NCBI RefSeq assembly: GCF_900188445.1
Contig: NZ_FZOR01000032.1
Span: 1-64,000 of the forward strand
DNA from: Actinomadura meyerae
Lineage (GTDB): Bacteria > Actinomycetota > Actinomycetes > Streptosporangiales > Streptosporangiaceae
Direction: 5' to 3'
DNA length: 64,000 nt
Within the stretch, counting starts at the first letter, position 1. The number at the start of each line of letters is the position of its first letter. The notes under the pieces were generated by a model. That model ran no database searches. It was not told the DNA's origin and was given only the letters and a program-made list of their open reading frames with translations. The translations under genes and the position numbers were made by a program. Positions 1 through 8,843 of the stretch are shown one piece after another.

Positions 1-2
1 CC

Positions 3-74
3 CGCAACTGGCCCTGGGCCGACGCCTGGCGGCAGTTGTTCACCACCCTCCACGCCCCACCCGACAGCCGCTGA
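3..74 (+). CDS. 3' end of an unidentified reading frame cut by the window edge
   Basis: An open frame enters from the left edge and stops with TGA at 72-74. The 23 visible codons encode a Trp-rich tail (RNWPWADAWRQLFTTLH, then APPDSR). The tail is reminiscent of transposase C-termini, but this is only an impression and the family cannot be assigned from 23 residues. Codon use is compatible with coding sequence. No partner gene is visible before the next gene at 296. Confidence 0.3.
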   Translation, partial: RNWPWADAWRQLFTTLHAPPDSR

Positions 75-207
75 CCTACCGTTATCCACCGCCCGCCAGG
101 GCCCGACCGGAACCGAACACGTGGAAAAGCTGGACAGACCAGCCGATCACCCCTGCCCGCGGGCGGCCGACAACTCAACCGTCCTCCCGAAAAGACCGAG
201 AGATCGA

Positions 208-234
208 CCTCGATACACCATCGGTGGATCGAGG
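208..234. terminator. Hairpin, possible terminator of the left-edge gene
   Basis: CCTCGAT (208-214) pairs with ATCGAGG (228-234). Inside them CACC (216-219) pairs with GGTG (223-226) around a 3-nt loop. The stem is 11 bp with one internal mismatch. It lies about 130 nt past the stop of the left-edge frame and has no T-tract. It could equally be a protein-binding palindrome. Confidence 0.35.
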
Positions 235-236
235 CT

Positions 237-285
237 AAGGGGCCGCTGTGGGCGGTGCCCTCGGCGCCGCCCACGGCCGCCCTTT
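237..285. terminator. Long-stem terminator downstream of the HTH/NBR1-Ig gene
   Basis: Positions 237-259 pair with 263-285 in a roughly 23-bp stem with a 3-nt loop, two G-U pairs and two mismatches. It begins 11 nt beyond the stop codon (296-298) of the minus-strand gene. Because it is nearly symmetrical it could terminate transcription from either side. T-poor long stems are common terminators in actinomycetes. Confidence 0.6.
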
Positions 286-295
286 CCGGGCTCGG

Positions 296-1246
296 CTATT
301 CGACGACGTTGACCACGAAGTAGATGGGACGGGCGCCGGGGAGGAACTGCTGCCCGCGGCCGTCCACCATCTTCCAGCCGACCCAGCAGGAGCCCGGACG
401 GCTCGGCGCGACGACGGGGACGCTGATGCGGACCCGCTTCCCCGGCGCGGTGTCGGGGACCCTAACCTTCCCGGGCGTCGAGCAGGTGCCGTTGTCGGCC
501 GGGAGATCCGCCCTCTGCAGGAACCGGCCGTGCCACCGGGCGGTCCCGCTGTTCGCGATCTCCCACGTCTTCACGAAGCGCCGGCCGGCCTTCACCGACG
601 TCCCGTCGGGAATGGTCACGTCGCGGACGAACGTGCTCCTGTCGCCGCTGACGAGGGGGCTGGGCGGCGGCGTCTCCCGGACCCCGGCGGCGCCCGCCCG
701 GGGACGCACCTCCTCGTCGTCCCGCATCAGGTACCAGGACACCGCGCCGACGATCACCAGCCCGCCGCAGACCGCGGCGACGGCGGCGTGCCTGCGCGCC
801 GGGCGCCCGCGCACCGGCCGGTCGGTGCCGTCGCCGGGCACCTCGACGATGTCGCGGTGCTCGTCCGCGCCGGCGCGGGCGTCCGGCTCCGCTCCGCTCG
901 CGGACTCGGACCCGGGTTCCTCCTCGGCGCCGAGCGCGGCGGACCAGCGGGCGCGCCACTCCTCGACATCGCCGCCGCACGCCTCGACGAACGCCCTCGT
1001 CGTCGGCCAGCTCGGGAAGCGGATGCCCTTCGCCGCCTCGTGCAGCGTCGTGTGGCTGACGGTGCCCGCCCGGCCGGCCATCGTCCGGAACGCCGGGTTG
1101 CCCGCGGCGGCGCGCAGGTCGCGCAGGTCGGCGGCGAAGCGCTCCCGCCGCTCCCGCTTCTCTTCCGTCGGCTCTTCCGTCGGCGTCGAGCCGGCACCCT
1201 CGGCCAAGGCTTCCTCCAGTCGCGCCGTCCGCTGACGGGCAGGCAT
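296..1246 (-). CDS. Membrane-anchored XRE-type HTH protein with NBR1-like Ig domain
   Basis: This 316-residue protein has three parts. Residues about 33-105 form an XRE-like helix-turn-helix segment (FAADLRDLRAAAG, then SHTTLHEAAKG). Residues 153-174 are a single hydrophobic membrane span. Residues about 203-316 resemble the NBR1-type Ig-like domain (SVKAGRRFVKTWEIANSGTA, later CWVGWKMV). In actinobacteria such proteins are usually annotated 'NBR1-Ig-like domain-containing protein'; their function is unsettled. An Arg/Glu-rich N-terminus and acidic linker suggest a cytoplasmic DNA-binding part tied to an outside Ig part. ATG 1246 is chosen because a GGAGGGG stretch lies about 14 nt upstream; an in-frame start at 1300 is less likely. 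Confidence 0.75.
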   Translation of the reverse strand: MPARQRTARLEEALAEGAGSTPTEEPTEEKRERRERFAADLRDLRAAAGNPAFRTMAGRAGTVSHTTLHEAAKGIRFPSWPTTRAFVEACGGDVEEWRARWSAALGAEEEPGSESASGAEPDARAGADEHRDIVEVPGDGTDRPVRGRPARRHAAVAAVCGGLVIVGAVSWYLMRDDEEVRPRAGAAGVRETPPPSPLVSGDRSTFVRDVTIPDGTSVKAGRRFVKTWEIANSGTARWHGRFLQRADLPADNGTCSTPGKVRVPDTAPGKRVRISVPVVAPSRPGSCWVGWKMVDGRGQQFLPGARPIYFVVNVVE

Positions 1247-1389
1247 GATCTTGCAGAAGTCCCCTCCCCCGCGCAAGCACTGCGACTCCCCGCGGACCAA
1301 AGCCCCCGTGACGCCGCCGGTGAAGGGGCACCACGCCTCCGTAAACCTCGCGCCCTTGGCCGGTTCCGGCTATTTCCCCGCTCCGGACG

Positions 1390-2346
1390 TCAGTCCGCTC
1401 GCGCCGCGAAGGCGTCGAGAGCCCCGACGACCCGCCTGCGCATCGCCACGCTGCCCAGATGCCCCGCGTCCTCCACGACGACCAGTTCCGAGCCGGGCCA
1501 GGCCCTGCCGAGGTCCCAGGCCGTCCTGAGGGGACCGCCCATGTCGCGCCGCCCGTGGACGAGCACGCCCGGTATGTCCGCCAACCGGCCCGCCTCCCGC
1601 AGCAGTACCCCGTCGTCCAGCCACGCGCCATGGGCGAAGTAGCGGGCGCAGATGCGCACCAGCGCCAGCCGCGCCGTCGTCGGGCGGTCGCCGTACGGGT
1701 TCGCGGTGCCCCCCGTCTCCCCGAACAGGACGGTGTCCTCCCAGGCGCACCAGTCGGCCGCGACCTGCTCCCGCATGGAGGCGTCGGGATGCTCCATCAG
1801 GCGCGCGTAGGCGCTGACGACCTCGGCGCCCGTCGTGGCGCCGGGTGCGCGCGCGGCGAACCGCTCCCACTGTTCGGGGAAGAAGCGCCCGACTCCCCGG
1901 TACAGCCAGTCGATCTCCGACCGCCGGGTGGTGGTGACGGTCGCGATGACGATCTCCGAGACCCGTTCCGGGTACTGCTCGGCGTAGGCGAGCAGGAGCG
2001 TGGAGCCCCACGAACCGCCGAACAGCAGCCAGCGGTCGATGCCGAGGTGCTCGCGGAGCCGCTCCATGTCGGCGACCAGATGCCAGGTGGTGTTGTGCTC
2101 CAGGCCGGTCTCCGGGTCGCTCGCGTGCGGCGTGCTGCGCCCGCAGCCGCGCTGGTCGAACAGGACGACGCGGTAGCGCTCCGGATCGAAGTACTGGCGC
2201 ATGCCGGGACGGCACCCCGACCCCGGGCCGCCGTGCACGACGAGCGCGGGCTTTCCCCGCGGATTCCCGCAGACCTCCCAGTACACCCGGTTGCCGTCAC
2301 CGACATCGAGCATTCCCGTCTCGTAGGGCTCGCGCTCAGGGTGCAT
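1390..2346 (-). CDS. pip: Prolyl aminopeptidase (alpha/beta hydrolase, S33)
   Basis: The 318-residue protein matches the usual length of bacterial proline iminopeptidase, which releases N-terminal proline from peptides in the cytoplasm. The oxyanion-hole motif HGGPGSG is at residues 38-44, DQRGCGRS at about 64-71, and the nucleophile Ser112 sits in GGSWGS. The catalytic His is near 296 (EDAGHLGS) and the Asp near 268 (GRRDMGGP). Its ATG overlaps the last 11 bases of the upstream gene, so the two are probably translationally coupled. A GGAG precedes the ATG by 4 nt. Confidence 0.9.
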   Translation of the reverse strand: MHPEREPYETGMLDVGDGNRVYWEVCGNPRGKPALVVHGGPGSGCRPGMRQYFDPERYRVVLFDQRGCGRSTPHASDPETGLEHNTTWHLVADMERLREHLGIDRWLLFGGSWGSTLLLAYAEQYPERVSEIVIATVTTTRRSEIDWLYRGVGRFFPEQWERFAARAPGATTGAEVVSAYARLMEHPDASMREQVAADWCAWEDTVLFGETGGTANPYGDRPTTARLALVRICARYFAHGAWLDDGVLLREAGRLADIPGVLVHGRRDMGGPLRTAWDLGRAWPGSELVVVEDAGHLGSVAMRRRVVGALDAFAARAD

Positions 2347-2962
2347 CTGCTCCGTTTCCCTCGATTCCGTGGTCGCCTTCGAACTCGTGTCCGCCTTCGA
2401 ACTCGTGTCCGCCGGACGGGCGGGGGCGGTCGGCGATCACCATCGTCCAGGCGTAGAACTCCGCCGGTTCGCCGAGTTCGTCGCGGACGGCCCGGTCGAC
2501 GACGGGGGCGTTGGCGGCGTTGAGGAGGTCGAACAGCCCGAGATGGACCCACTCCCACACCATCGCGTCGAAGTTGTAGGCGTGCATGAGCGGTGTGAGC
2601 CGCCGCCGGATTTCGGCCACCTCCCGTGAGGAGAATCCGGCGGCGTCCAATCGGGCGAGGGTGGCGCGTTCCTCTTCCGGCTCGAACCGGGTGTCGAGGA
2701 ACGGTTCGAGGAGGTCGCCCCAGACGTCGAACCGGGATCTCCTGACGACGCCGTTACGCACGCAGAACCGTTCGAGCTCGGTCTTCTGCCGCAAGGGGAG
2801 GAACAGGGTCTCGCCGGAGGTCGTCCGTATCTCGGGCCGCATGGCCGTCCAATCGGCGTCGCGGATCAGTGCGGGCGTGACCACTCCGGCGGGATGGACG
2901 GTGGCGCCGCGAAAGCCGTACCGCTGGAAATGGATGCGGTCAACGCCGATGGTCGCCTCCAT
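2336..2962 (-). CDS. Conserved hypothetical protein with duplicated GHEFEG tail
   Basis: This 208-residue cytoplasmic protein has no domain I recognise. It is rich in Arg, Glu and aromatic residues (IHFQRYGFRGATVHPAG near the start; MHAYNFDAMVWEWVHLGLFD near residue 140). It has no signal peptide or membrane span. The C-terminus contains two perfect copies of an 18-bp unit encoding GHEFEG. Its stop codon lies inside the start region of pip (overlap 2336-2346), so the pair forms an operon. ATG 2962 begins the conserved-looking sequence MEATIGVDRIHF. The function is unknown; coupling to pip suggests a link to peptide or proline metabolism, but this is inference. Confidence 0.7.
   Translation of the reverse strand: MEATIGVDRIHFQRYGFRGATVHPAGVVTPALIRDADWTAMRPEIRTTSGETLFLPLRQKTELERFCVRNGVVRRSRFDVWGDLLEPFLDTRFEPEEERATLARLDAAGFSSREVAEIRRRLTPLMHAYNFDAMVWEWVHLGLFDLLNAANAPVVDRAVRDELGEPAEFYAWTMVIADRPRPSGGHEFEGGHEFEGDHGIEGNGADAP
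2375..2410. repeat. Two perfect 18-bp tandem copies inside the pip-linked gene
   Basis: GCCTTCGAACTCGTGTCC occurs at 2375-2392 and again at 2393-2410. It is in frame and on the minus strand duplicates the hexapeptide GHEFEG at the protein's C-terminus, so it changes length without a frameshift. Confidence 0.9.
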
Positions 2963-3106
2963 CGGTTCAGCGTGGCCCTTTCCAGGCGCACCGGGAAAGC
3001 GGCCGTGCTGTGAGATGCGCCTCCGCCGTCCGGTATCCCCCGCACGCTTTCGCGCGACCGGCTCACCACCTAGGGTGACCTGGACGACACGCAGGAGGCC
3101 AATCGG

Positions 3107-3982
3107 ATGGACGCCGCGCAAGCTATTTCTCTGGTGGTGGAATGGATCCGCTCGCGCGGCCTGGACTACCCCACGACGGGATTGGCGGCGGACCGTTTCG
3201 CGGCGGGCTGGAGCGTGTACGCGCCGGTCGAGGTGGACGAGAGCGACCCGATGGCGTTCCTCGACCTCCCGGTGGGGCGGTCGGTGTTCCTGGTGGGCGA
3301 CTCCGGCCGCGTCGAAGAGGTGTCGTCGTCGGTGCCGCCGCAGGTCGCGCAGGACGAGTTCACCGCGCGGGAGCGCGCCGTCCAGCCCGGCGACGACTCC
3401 CAGCCGCCGCAGGACACGTGGCCCCCGCGCGCCGGGCTGGACGCCGACGAGTACATGGCCGAGTTCGTCCGGTGGCTGGAGCAGGGCGGAGATCACGACG
3501 ACCCCGCGACCGAGGACTTCACCATCGTCGGCCCCGAACCGGGCGGCGCGGGCGCGGCCGGCGCGGAGGCCGCGCGGCTGATCGAGCCGATCGTGCGGGA
3601 GCTGGCCGTGCTCGGGCCGCCGGGATGGGAGTGGCTGCGCGCGGAGTTCGCCTTCACCGTCTCCGCCGAGATCGCCCACCTCCGGTTCACCTCGCGCCGC
3701 CGAACGGTCGCCGCGCCGGTGCCGGAGTCGGTCTCCGCGCTCGTCCGCGACCAGCGGCTCGCCGCGGCGGAGATGCCCGCCGGGCCGTGGTGGCGGCTGC
3801 TGCTGACCGTCACCGACCGCGGAGAGACGACCGTGGGCTACGACTACGGCGACGGCCCGTTCCCCGACGACCAGCTCCTCTCGCCCGAGCACTACCTCAA
3901 CGACCTGGAGGCGTTCCCCCGCCCCAACGTGGCGCCGTGGCTCGCGCGCTATATCGACGAGGCGGCCGACTTCCCCTACTGA
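3107..3982 (+). CDS. Two-domain immunity-like protein (YrhB/Imm35-like plus YezG-like)
   Basis: A 291-residue acidic cytoplasmic protein. Residues 1-70 (AAQAISLVVEWIRSRGL, then WSVYAPVEV and VGRSVFLVGDSG) resemble YrhB/Imm35 immunity domains. Residues about 150-291 (WWRLLLTVTDRGETTVGYDY, then PFPDDQLL and DLEAFPRPNVAPWL) resemble YezG/DUF600-type antitoxins. Both families are known as immunity proteins of polymorphic toxins. No toxin gene is adjacent in this window. AGGAGG at 3093-3098 lies 8 nt before ATG 3107, which fixes the start. The domain assignments come from pattern recognition and are moderately certain. Confidence 0.75.
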   Translation: MDAAQAISLVVEWIRSRGLDYPTTGLAADRFAAGWSVYAPVEVDESDPMAFLDLPVGRSVFLVGDSGRVEEVSSSVPPQVAQDEFTARERAVQPGDDSQPPQDTWPPRAGLDADEYMAEFVRWLEQGGDHDDPATEDFTIVGPEPGGAGAAGAEAARLIEPIVRELAVLGPPGWEWLRAEFAFTVSAEIAHLRFTSRRRTVAAPVPESVSALVRDQRLAAAEMPAGPWWRLLLTVTDRGETTVGYDYGDGPFPDDQLLSPEHYLNDLEAFPRPNVAPWLARYIDEAADFPY

Positions 3983-4023
3983 CCCTGCCCTGCTCTCCCC
4001 TGCCCTCCTGACCGCCGGGCGCC

Positions 4024-5178
4024 TCACCAGCTCAGCGGGAGGGAGTCCAGCCCGAGGACGAGGCTGGCGTGTTCGCGCGGAGTCTCCCCGGGCGTGATCC
4101 GGTAGTCGGGGATGCGCGCGTGCCACTCGGTCAGCGCGACCTGGAGTTCGAGGCGCGCGAGGTGCGTGCCGAGGCAGCGGTGCGGGCCCGCGCCGAAGCC
4201 CAGGTGGCGCGTCGGCGGACGGTCCAGGTCGACCGACGACGGCTCGTCGGGCACGGCGCGCGGGTCGCGGTTCGCCATCGCGAGCGGCAGCATGACCATC
4301 TCCCCGGCCTTCATCGGGCAGCCGTGCAGCTCGACGTCCCGGGTGAGGCGGCGCGCCGGCAGGACGATGGCGTACACGCGCATCATCTCCTCGACCATGT
4401 CGGGGACGCCGTCCGGGTCGGCGGCGACCCGGGCCCGGTCGGCGTCGTGCCCGGCCAGGTGCCAGAACATGTAGGACAGCTGCGACGCGACCGTGTCGAG
4501 ACCGGCGATGAACAGCAGCGTGCACAGTTGCAGCAGCTCCTCGTCGGTGACGGGGCGCCCGTCGACGGTGAAGGCCGTCGCGGCGGTGACCAGGTCGTCG
4601 CGCGGGTGCGCCCGGCGGTCGGCGATCAGCTCGGTGAAGCAGGCGGCCACCTCGGCCATCGCGGCGGCCCGCCCGCCGCCGGACGGCGGCGCGTGCAGGA
4701 TGGCGTACTCCCAGGCCAGGAACTCGTCGAGCCGCTCGATCGGCAGGCCCATCAGCTCCAGGAAGATGGTCGTGGGGTAGAGCCGGGCGAAGTCGGTCAC
4801 GAAGTCGCAGGAGCCCTTGGCCACGAGGCCGTCGATCAGCCCGGCGCAGTGCCGGGTGATCCGGTCGCGGAGCGCGGCGGCGGCCACGGGGGTGAAGAAC
4901 GGGCGGAGCAGGCGCCGCCACGTCGTGTGGATCGGCGGGTCCAGCATGACCGGGATCCACTGGAACGGCGGGTTCGGGTCGCTGATGGCGATGGCGCGGC
5001 TGGAGAACGTCTCCGGGTCCTGTAACGCGGCGAGGACGTCGTCGTAGCGGGTCAGCACCCAGAAGCCCTGCCCGGCGGTGCTGCGGAACGCCGGGCGCCG
5101 CTCGCGCAGCTCGTCGAGGCCCGGATGGGCCTGCCCGGCGGGCCTCGGACCGGCGAACGGGTCGAACGGGACTTCCAT
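4024..5178 (-). CDS. Cytochrome P450
   Basis: A 384-residue class I bacterial P450, a heme monooxygenase needing external ferredoxin and reductase, neither of which is encoded nearby. The I-helix motif is AGLDTV, the K-helix ExxR is EMMR, and the heme-binding loop is FGAGPHRCLG with Cys335 as thiolate ligand. The N-terminus has no membrane anchor. GGAGG lies 6 nt before ATG 5178, which rules out the longer in-frame start. The gene is divergent from the ECF41-type sigma factor (coding begins near 5345-5375), so the roughly 170-bp gap may carry promoters for both. The substrate is unknown. Confidence 0.9.
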   Translation of the reverse strand: MEVPFDPFAGPRPAGQAHPGLDELRERRPAFRSTAGQGFWVLTRYDDVLAALQDPETFSSRAIAISDPNPPFQWIPVMLDPPIHTTWRRLLRPFFTPVAAAALRDRITRHCAGLIDGLVAKGSCDFVTDFARLYPTTIFLELMGLPIERLDEFLAWEYAILHAPPSGGGRAAAMAEVAACFTELIADRRAHPRDDLVTAATAFTVDGRPVTDEELLQLCTLLFIAGLDTVASQLSYMFWHLAGHDADRARVAADPDGVPDMVEEMMRVYAIVLPARRLTRDVELHGCPMKAGEMVMLPLAMANRDPRAVPDEPSSVDLDRPPTRHLGFGAGPHRCLGTHLARLELQVALTEWHARIPDYRITPGETPREHASLVLGLDSLPLSW

Positions 5179-5374
5179 GGGAGCCTCCACCGCGAGACGG
5201 TTCGATCTTGCACGGAGCCTCATTGTGCGTGCCGCACCGTCGCGGCGACCAGCGGCGGCCGCCGGGCGGTCGGGCCGTGCGGGCTCCTCGAACCGACCGA
5301 AATAGACTGGGGCGGTCGGGGCAGGAGCGACGGAGGGGACCGCCACGGACGATTCGCTCGATGACGCCGCGTCG

Positions 5375-6232
5375 GTGTTCGCGGGGCTGCGGCCCCAGCT
5401 GTTCGGCATCGCGTACCAGATGCTCGGCAGCGCCGCCGAGGCGGAGGACGTCGTCCAGGAGACCTGGCTCCGCTGGCAGGGGGCGGACCGCGCGGACGTG
5501 CGCGACCCGGCCGCCTTCCTGGTGACGGTGGCGACCCGGCTGGCGATCAACGTCGTGCGGTCCGCGCGGAAGCGGCGCGAGCAGTACGCGGGCCCGTGGC
5601 TGCCCGAACCCGTGGACACCGCCAGGGGCCCGGAGGAGGGCGCCGAGCAGGCCGCGGACGTCGAACTGGCCGTCCTGCTGCTGCTGGAGCGGCTGTCCCC
5701 GCCGGAGCGGGCGGCGTACGTGCTGCGCGAGTCGTTCGACTACCCGTTCGCCGAGATCGCGGCGATCCTGCAGGTCACGGAGGCGAACGCGCGGCAGCTC
5801 GCCAGCCGGGCGCGGCGGCGGCTCGCCGCGGAGCGCCGCAACCCGGTGAGCCGGACCGAGCACCGGCGGCTGCTGGAGACGTTCATCGCCGCGGCCCGCA
5901 CCGGCGACCTCGACGCGCTGGAGGAGCTGCTCGCCGAGGACGCGGTCAGCTACAGCGACGGCGGCGGCGCGGTCCGCGGCGCCGCGCGGATCCCGGTGGC
6001 CGGGCGCGAGCGGGTCGCGAGGTTCGTCGTGGCGTTCGCGCCCCGGTTCTGGCCGGGCGCGACGGTCGCGCTGGTCGAGGCGAACGGGCACCCCGCCGCA
6101 CTGCTGACGCGGGACGGCACCCCGTTCGCGCTGCTGGCGATCGGCGCGTCGGACGCGGGCGTCGACCGGCTGCTGTGGGTGCTGAACCCGGCCAAGCTCC
6201 GCGGGTTCGCGGCCCGCGGCGCGGACGGCTGA
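5375..6232 (+). CDS. ECF41-type RNA polymerase sigma factor with SnoaL-like C-terminus
   Basis: The product carries sigma region 2 (residues about 3-70, AEAEDVVQETWLRW), region 4 (about 105-160, LSPPERAAYVLRESF) and a SnoaL/NTF2-like C-terminal domain (about 170-280). A WLPEP motif in the linker and a DGGG motif near residue 195 mark the ECF41 group, in which the C-terminal extension controls activity in place of an anti-sigma factor. GTG 5375 is the first canonical start but has no ribosome binding site. The typical N-terminus (TDDSLDDAAS) continues upstream to an ACG at 5345 that has GGAGGGG 6 nt before it, so the true start may be ACG 5345. The expected carboxymuconolactone-decarboxylase partner is absent; a P450 is divergent instead. 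Confidence 0.88.
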   Translation: MFAGLRPQLFGIAYQMLGSAAEAEDVVQETWLRWQGADRADVRDPAAFLVTVATRLAINVVRSARKRREQYAGPWLPEPVDTARGPEEGAEQAADVELAVLLLLERLSPPERAAYVLRESFDYPFAEIAAILQVTEANARQLASRARRRLAAERRNPVSRTEHRRLLETFIAAARTGDLDALEELLAEDAVSYSDGGGAVRGAARIPVAGRERVARFVVAFAPRFWPGATVALVEANGHPAALLTRDGTPFALLAIGASDAGVDRLLWVLNPAKLRGFAARGADG

Positions 6233-6270
6233 CGGCCGGCCGACCGGCGGAAAGGCCCTACAGGACCGCC

Positions 6271-7239
<969 letters not shown>

Positions 7240-7251
7240 CGGGGCTTCCCT

Positions 7252-8274
7252 TCAGGCGCGTCCGAGCAGGTGCGCGAGCCGGCCGTGGCCGCGGCCGAGG
7301 CCCTGCGCGGCGGCGAAGTCGGCGAACGCCGCCTCGGAGCTGTACTTGGGGCGCCACGCCAGCTCCTCCTCCAGCGCGGTGACGTCGATGACCCGGCCGT
7401 AGGTCAGCCAGCGCAGCAGCTCCGGCGAGAACCCCGACAGGCCCGCGAAGCGCCGCCCCATGTCGCCGAGCACCGAGATGGACGGCGACGGGACCGGCAC
7501 GTACGGCCGCCCGGCCCGGCGGAGCGCCTGGGAGAGCAGCAGCACGCCCTCCCCGGCGACGTTGAAGCAGCCGGGGTGGTCCTCGGTGGTCATGCGGTGC
7601 AGCACCTCGACGCCGTCGTCCTCGTGGACGAACTGGAGCCGCGGGTCGAAGCCCAGCACGGTCGGGACGACCGGCAGGTGCAGGTACCGGGTGAACGGGG
7701 AGTCGACGCCGGGGCCGAGGAAGTTCGCGAACCGCAGCACCGACACGGTCAGGTCGGAGCGGCGCCGCATCAGCCCGCGGACGTAGCCCTCCACCTCGAC
7801 CGCGTCCTTGGCGTAGCCGGAGCGCGGCGGCTCGGCCGGCTCGTCCCGCTCGGTGAACACGGCCGGGTCCATCGGCGACGACCCGTACACGGCGGCCGAG
7901 GACCGCACGACGAGCTTGCGCATGTCGGGCGAGCGCTGGCACGCCGCGAGCAGCTGCATCGTGCCGATGATGTTCAGCTCTTTGGCCTTCGCCCGGGAGG
8001 CGGACGAGGACGTCACCAGGTTGAGGTGCACCACGGTGTCCACCCCGGCCGACGCGATGATCTTCGCGATGCCGGGCGTCCGGATGTCGACGCGGACGAA
8101 CTCGGTGCGTCCGAGGCTCTCGGTGGGCGGCACCGTGTCCACGCCGATCACGCGCTCGATGCCCGGGTCCGCCTGGAGCGCGTTCGCGACCCGCGCCCCC
8201 AGGAAACGGGACACGCCCGTGACGAGGACGACACGGGCCGCGGCGGTGGGCATGGAGGACACTGTGCGCCCCAC
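7252..8274 (-). CDS. NAD-dependent epimerase/dehydratase, GalE2-like extended SDR
   Basis: Up to 340 residues with an N-terminal Rossmann fold. The dinucleotide motif is VLVTGVSRFLGA, followed by the VRVDI adenine-binding strand, VVRSSAAVYG and SGYAKDAVE. The tyrosine is not followed by the classical YxxxK spacing, which is usual for this actinobacterial subgroup and leaves the substrate open. Starts at GTG 8274 or ATG 8253 are both possible; neither has a convincing ribosome binding site. It precedes the acyltransferase gene by 12 nt. Despite the GalE-like name, a UDP-sugar substrate is not proven. Confidence 0.85.
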   Translation of the reverse strand: MGRTVSSMPTAAARVVLVTGVSRFLGARVANALQADPGIERVIGVDTVPPTESLGRTEFVRVDIRTPGIAKIIASAGVDTVVHLNLVTSSSASRAKAKELNIIGTMQLLAACQRSPDMRKLVVRSSAAVYGSSPMDPAVFTERDEPAEPPRSGYAKDAVEVEGYVRGLMRRRSDLTVSVLRFANFLGPGVDSPFTRYLHLPVVPTVLGFDPRLQFVHEDDGVEVLHRMTTEDHPGCFNVAGEGVLLLSQALRRAGRPYVPVPSPSISVLGDMGRRFAGLSGFSPELLRWLTYGRVIDVTALEEELAWRPKYSSEAAFADFAAAQGLGRGHGRLAHLLGRA

Positions 8275-8300
8275 CCCTTACGGCTGAGCTGCCGGTGTGA

Positions 8301-8399
8301 TCACTTCTTGTTGCGGCGCTGGATGCGCGTCTTCTTCAGCAGCTTGCGGTGCTTCTTCTTCGCCATGCGCTTGCGACGCTTCTTGATGACAGAGCCCAC
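8301..8399 (-). CDS. Small ribosomal protein bS22 (AURKAIP1/COX24 family), 32 residues
   Basis: GTG 8399 to TGA 8301 encodes a 32-residue peptide that is almost half Lys and Arg (GSVIKKRRKRMAKKKHRK near the start, RIQRRNKK at the end). This matches the actinobacterial short protein annotated as 30S protein bS22, related to the C-terminus of mitochondrial AURKAIP1. It lies just upstream of the epimerase gene on the same strand, in the same order as in mycobacteria. GAGGTCCC precedes the GTG. Larger frames covering this stretch are not credible because their extensions are low-complexity. Confidence 0.85.
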   Translation of the reverse strand: MGSVIKKRRKRMAKKKHRKLLKKTRIQRRNKK

Positions 8400-8843
8400 G
8401 GGACCTCGCTCGGCGTATCGGGAGTGTGCAGGAGGCGGCCGCGCCGCAAGCGAGCATGGCTCGGTGAGCGCGCACGGTCCGCCGCCCAAGGGTACCGCCG
8501 AACAGGCGCAGATCACGCCGCGGCCCACCCGCGGCGCATCCCGCGGCGCGCGCGGCGTCCGGCACCGCGCGTCGCACGGCGCCGGGCACCGTCGCTCCGG
8601 GGCGGGCGGCCGTGCCGCCCGTCCCGCTCGGTGTCCGGACCGTCCCGCCGGATCGCGGAGCGCGGGGACCGCTCGCCCCCGTTCCCCGGACGCCGGCTCC
8701 GGTGGCCGCTTCGCGGCCGCCGGCCGGTCCTCGTCCTGCTTCCCCAGCTCCGGGACGGTCCGCGAGGATCGCCCCGGCGCCCCCTGCGCTGCCGGGTGTC
8801 GGGTTCGCGGCGGGGTCATGGCTCATGCCCCCGCCCCTACCCG
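8400..8843. other. Gene-poor gap between bS22 and the HTH gene
   Basis: These 444 bases show only Pro/Arg/Ala-rich open frames with no recognisable protein and no good ribosome binding site. They may hold the 5' leader and promoter of the bS22 gene on the minus strand. No terminator or operator is clear. Confidence 0.4.
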
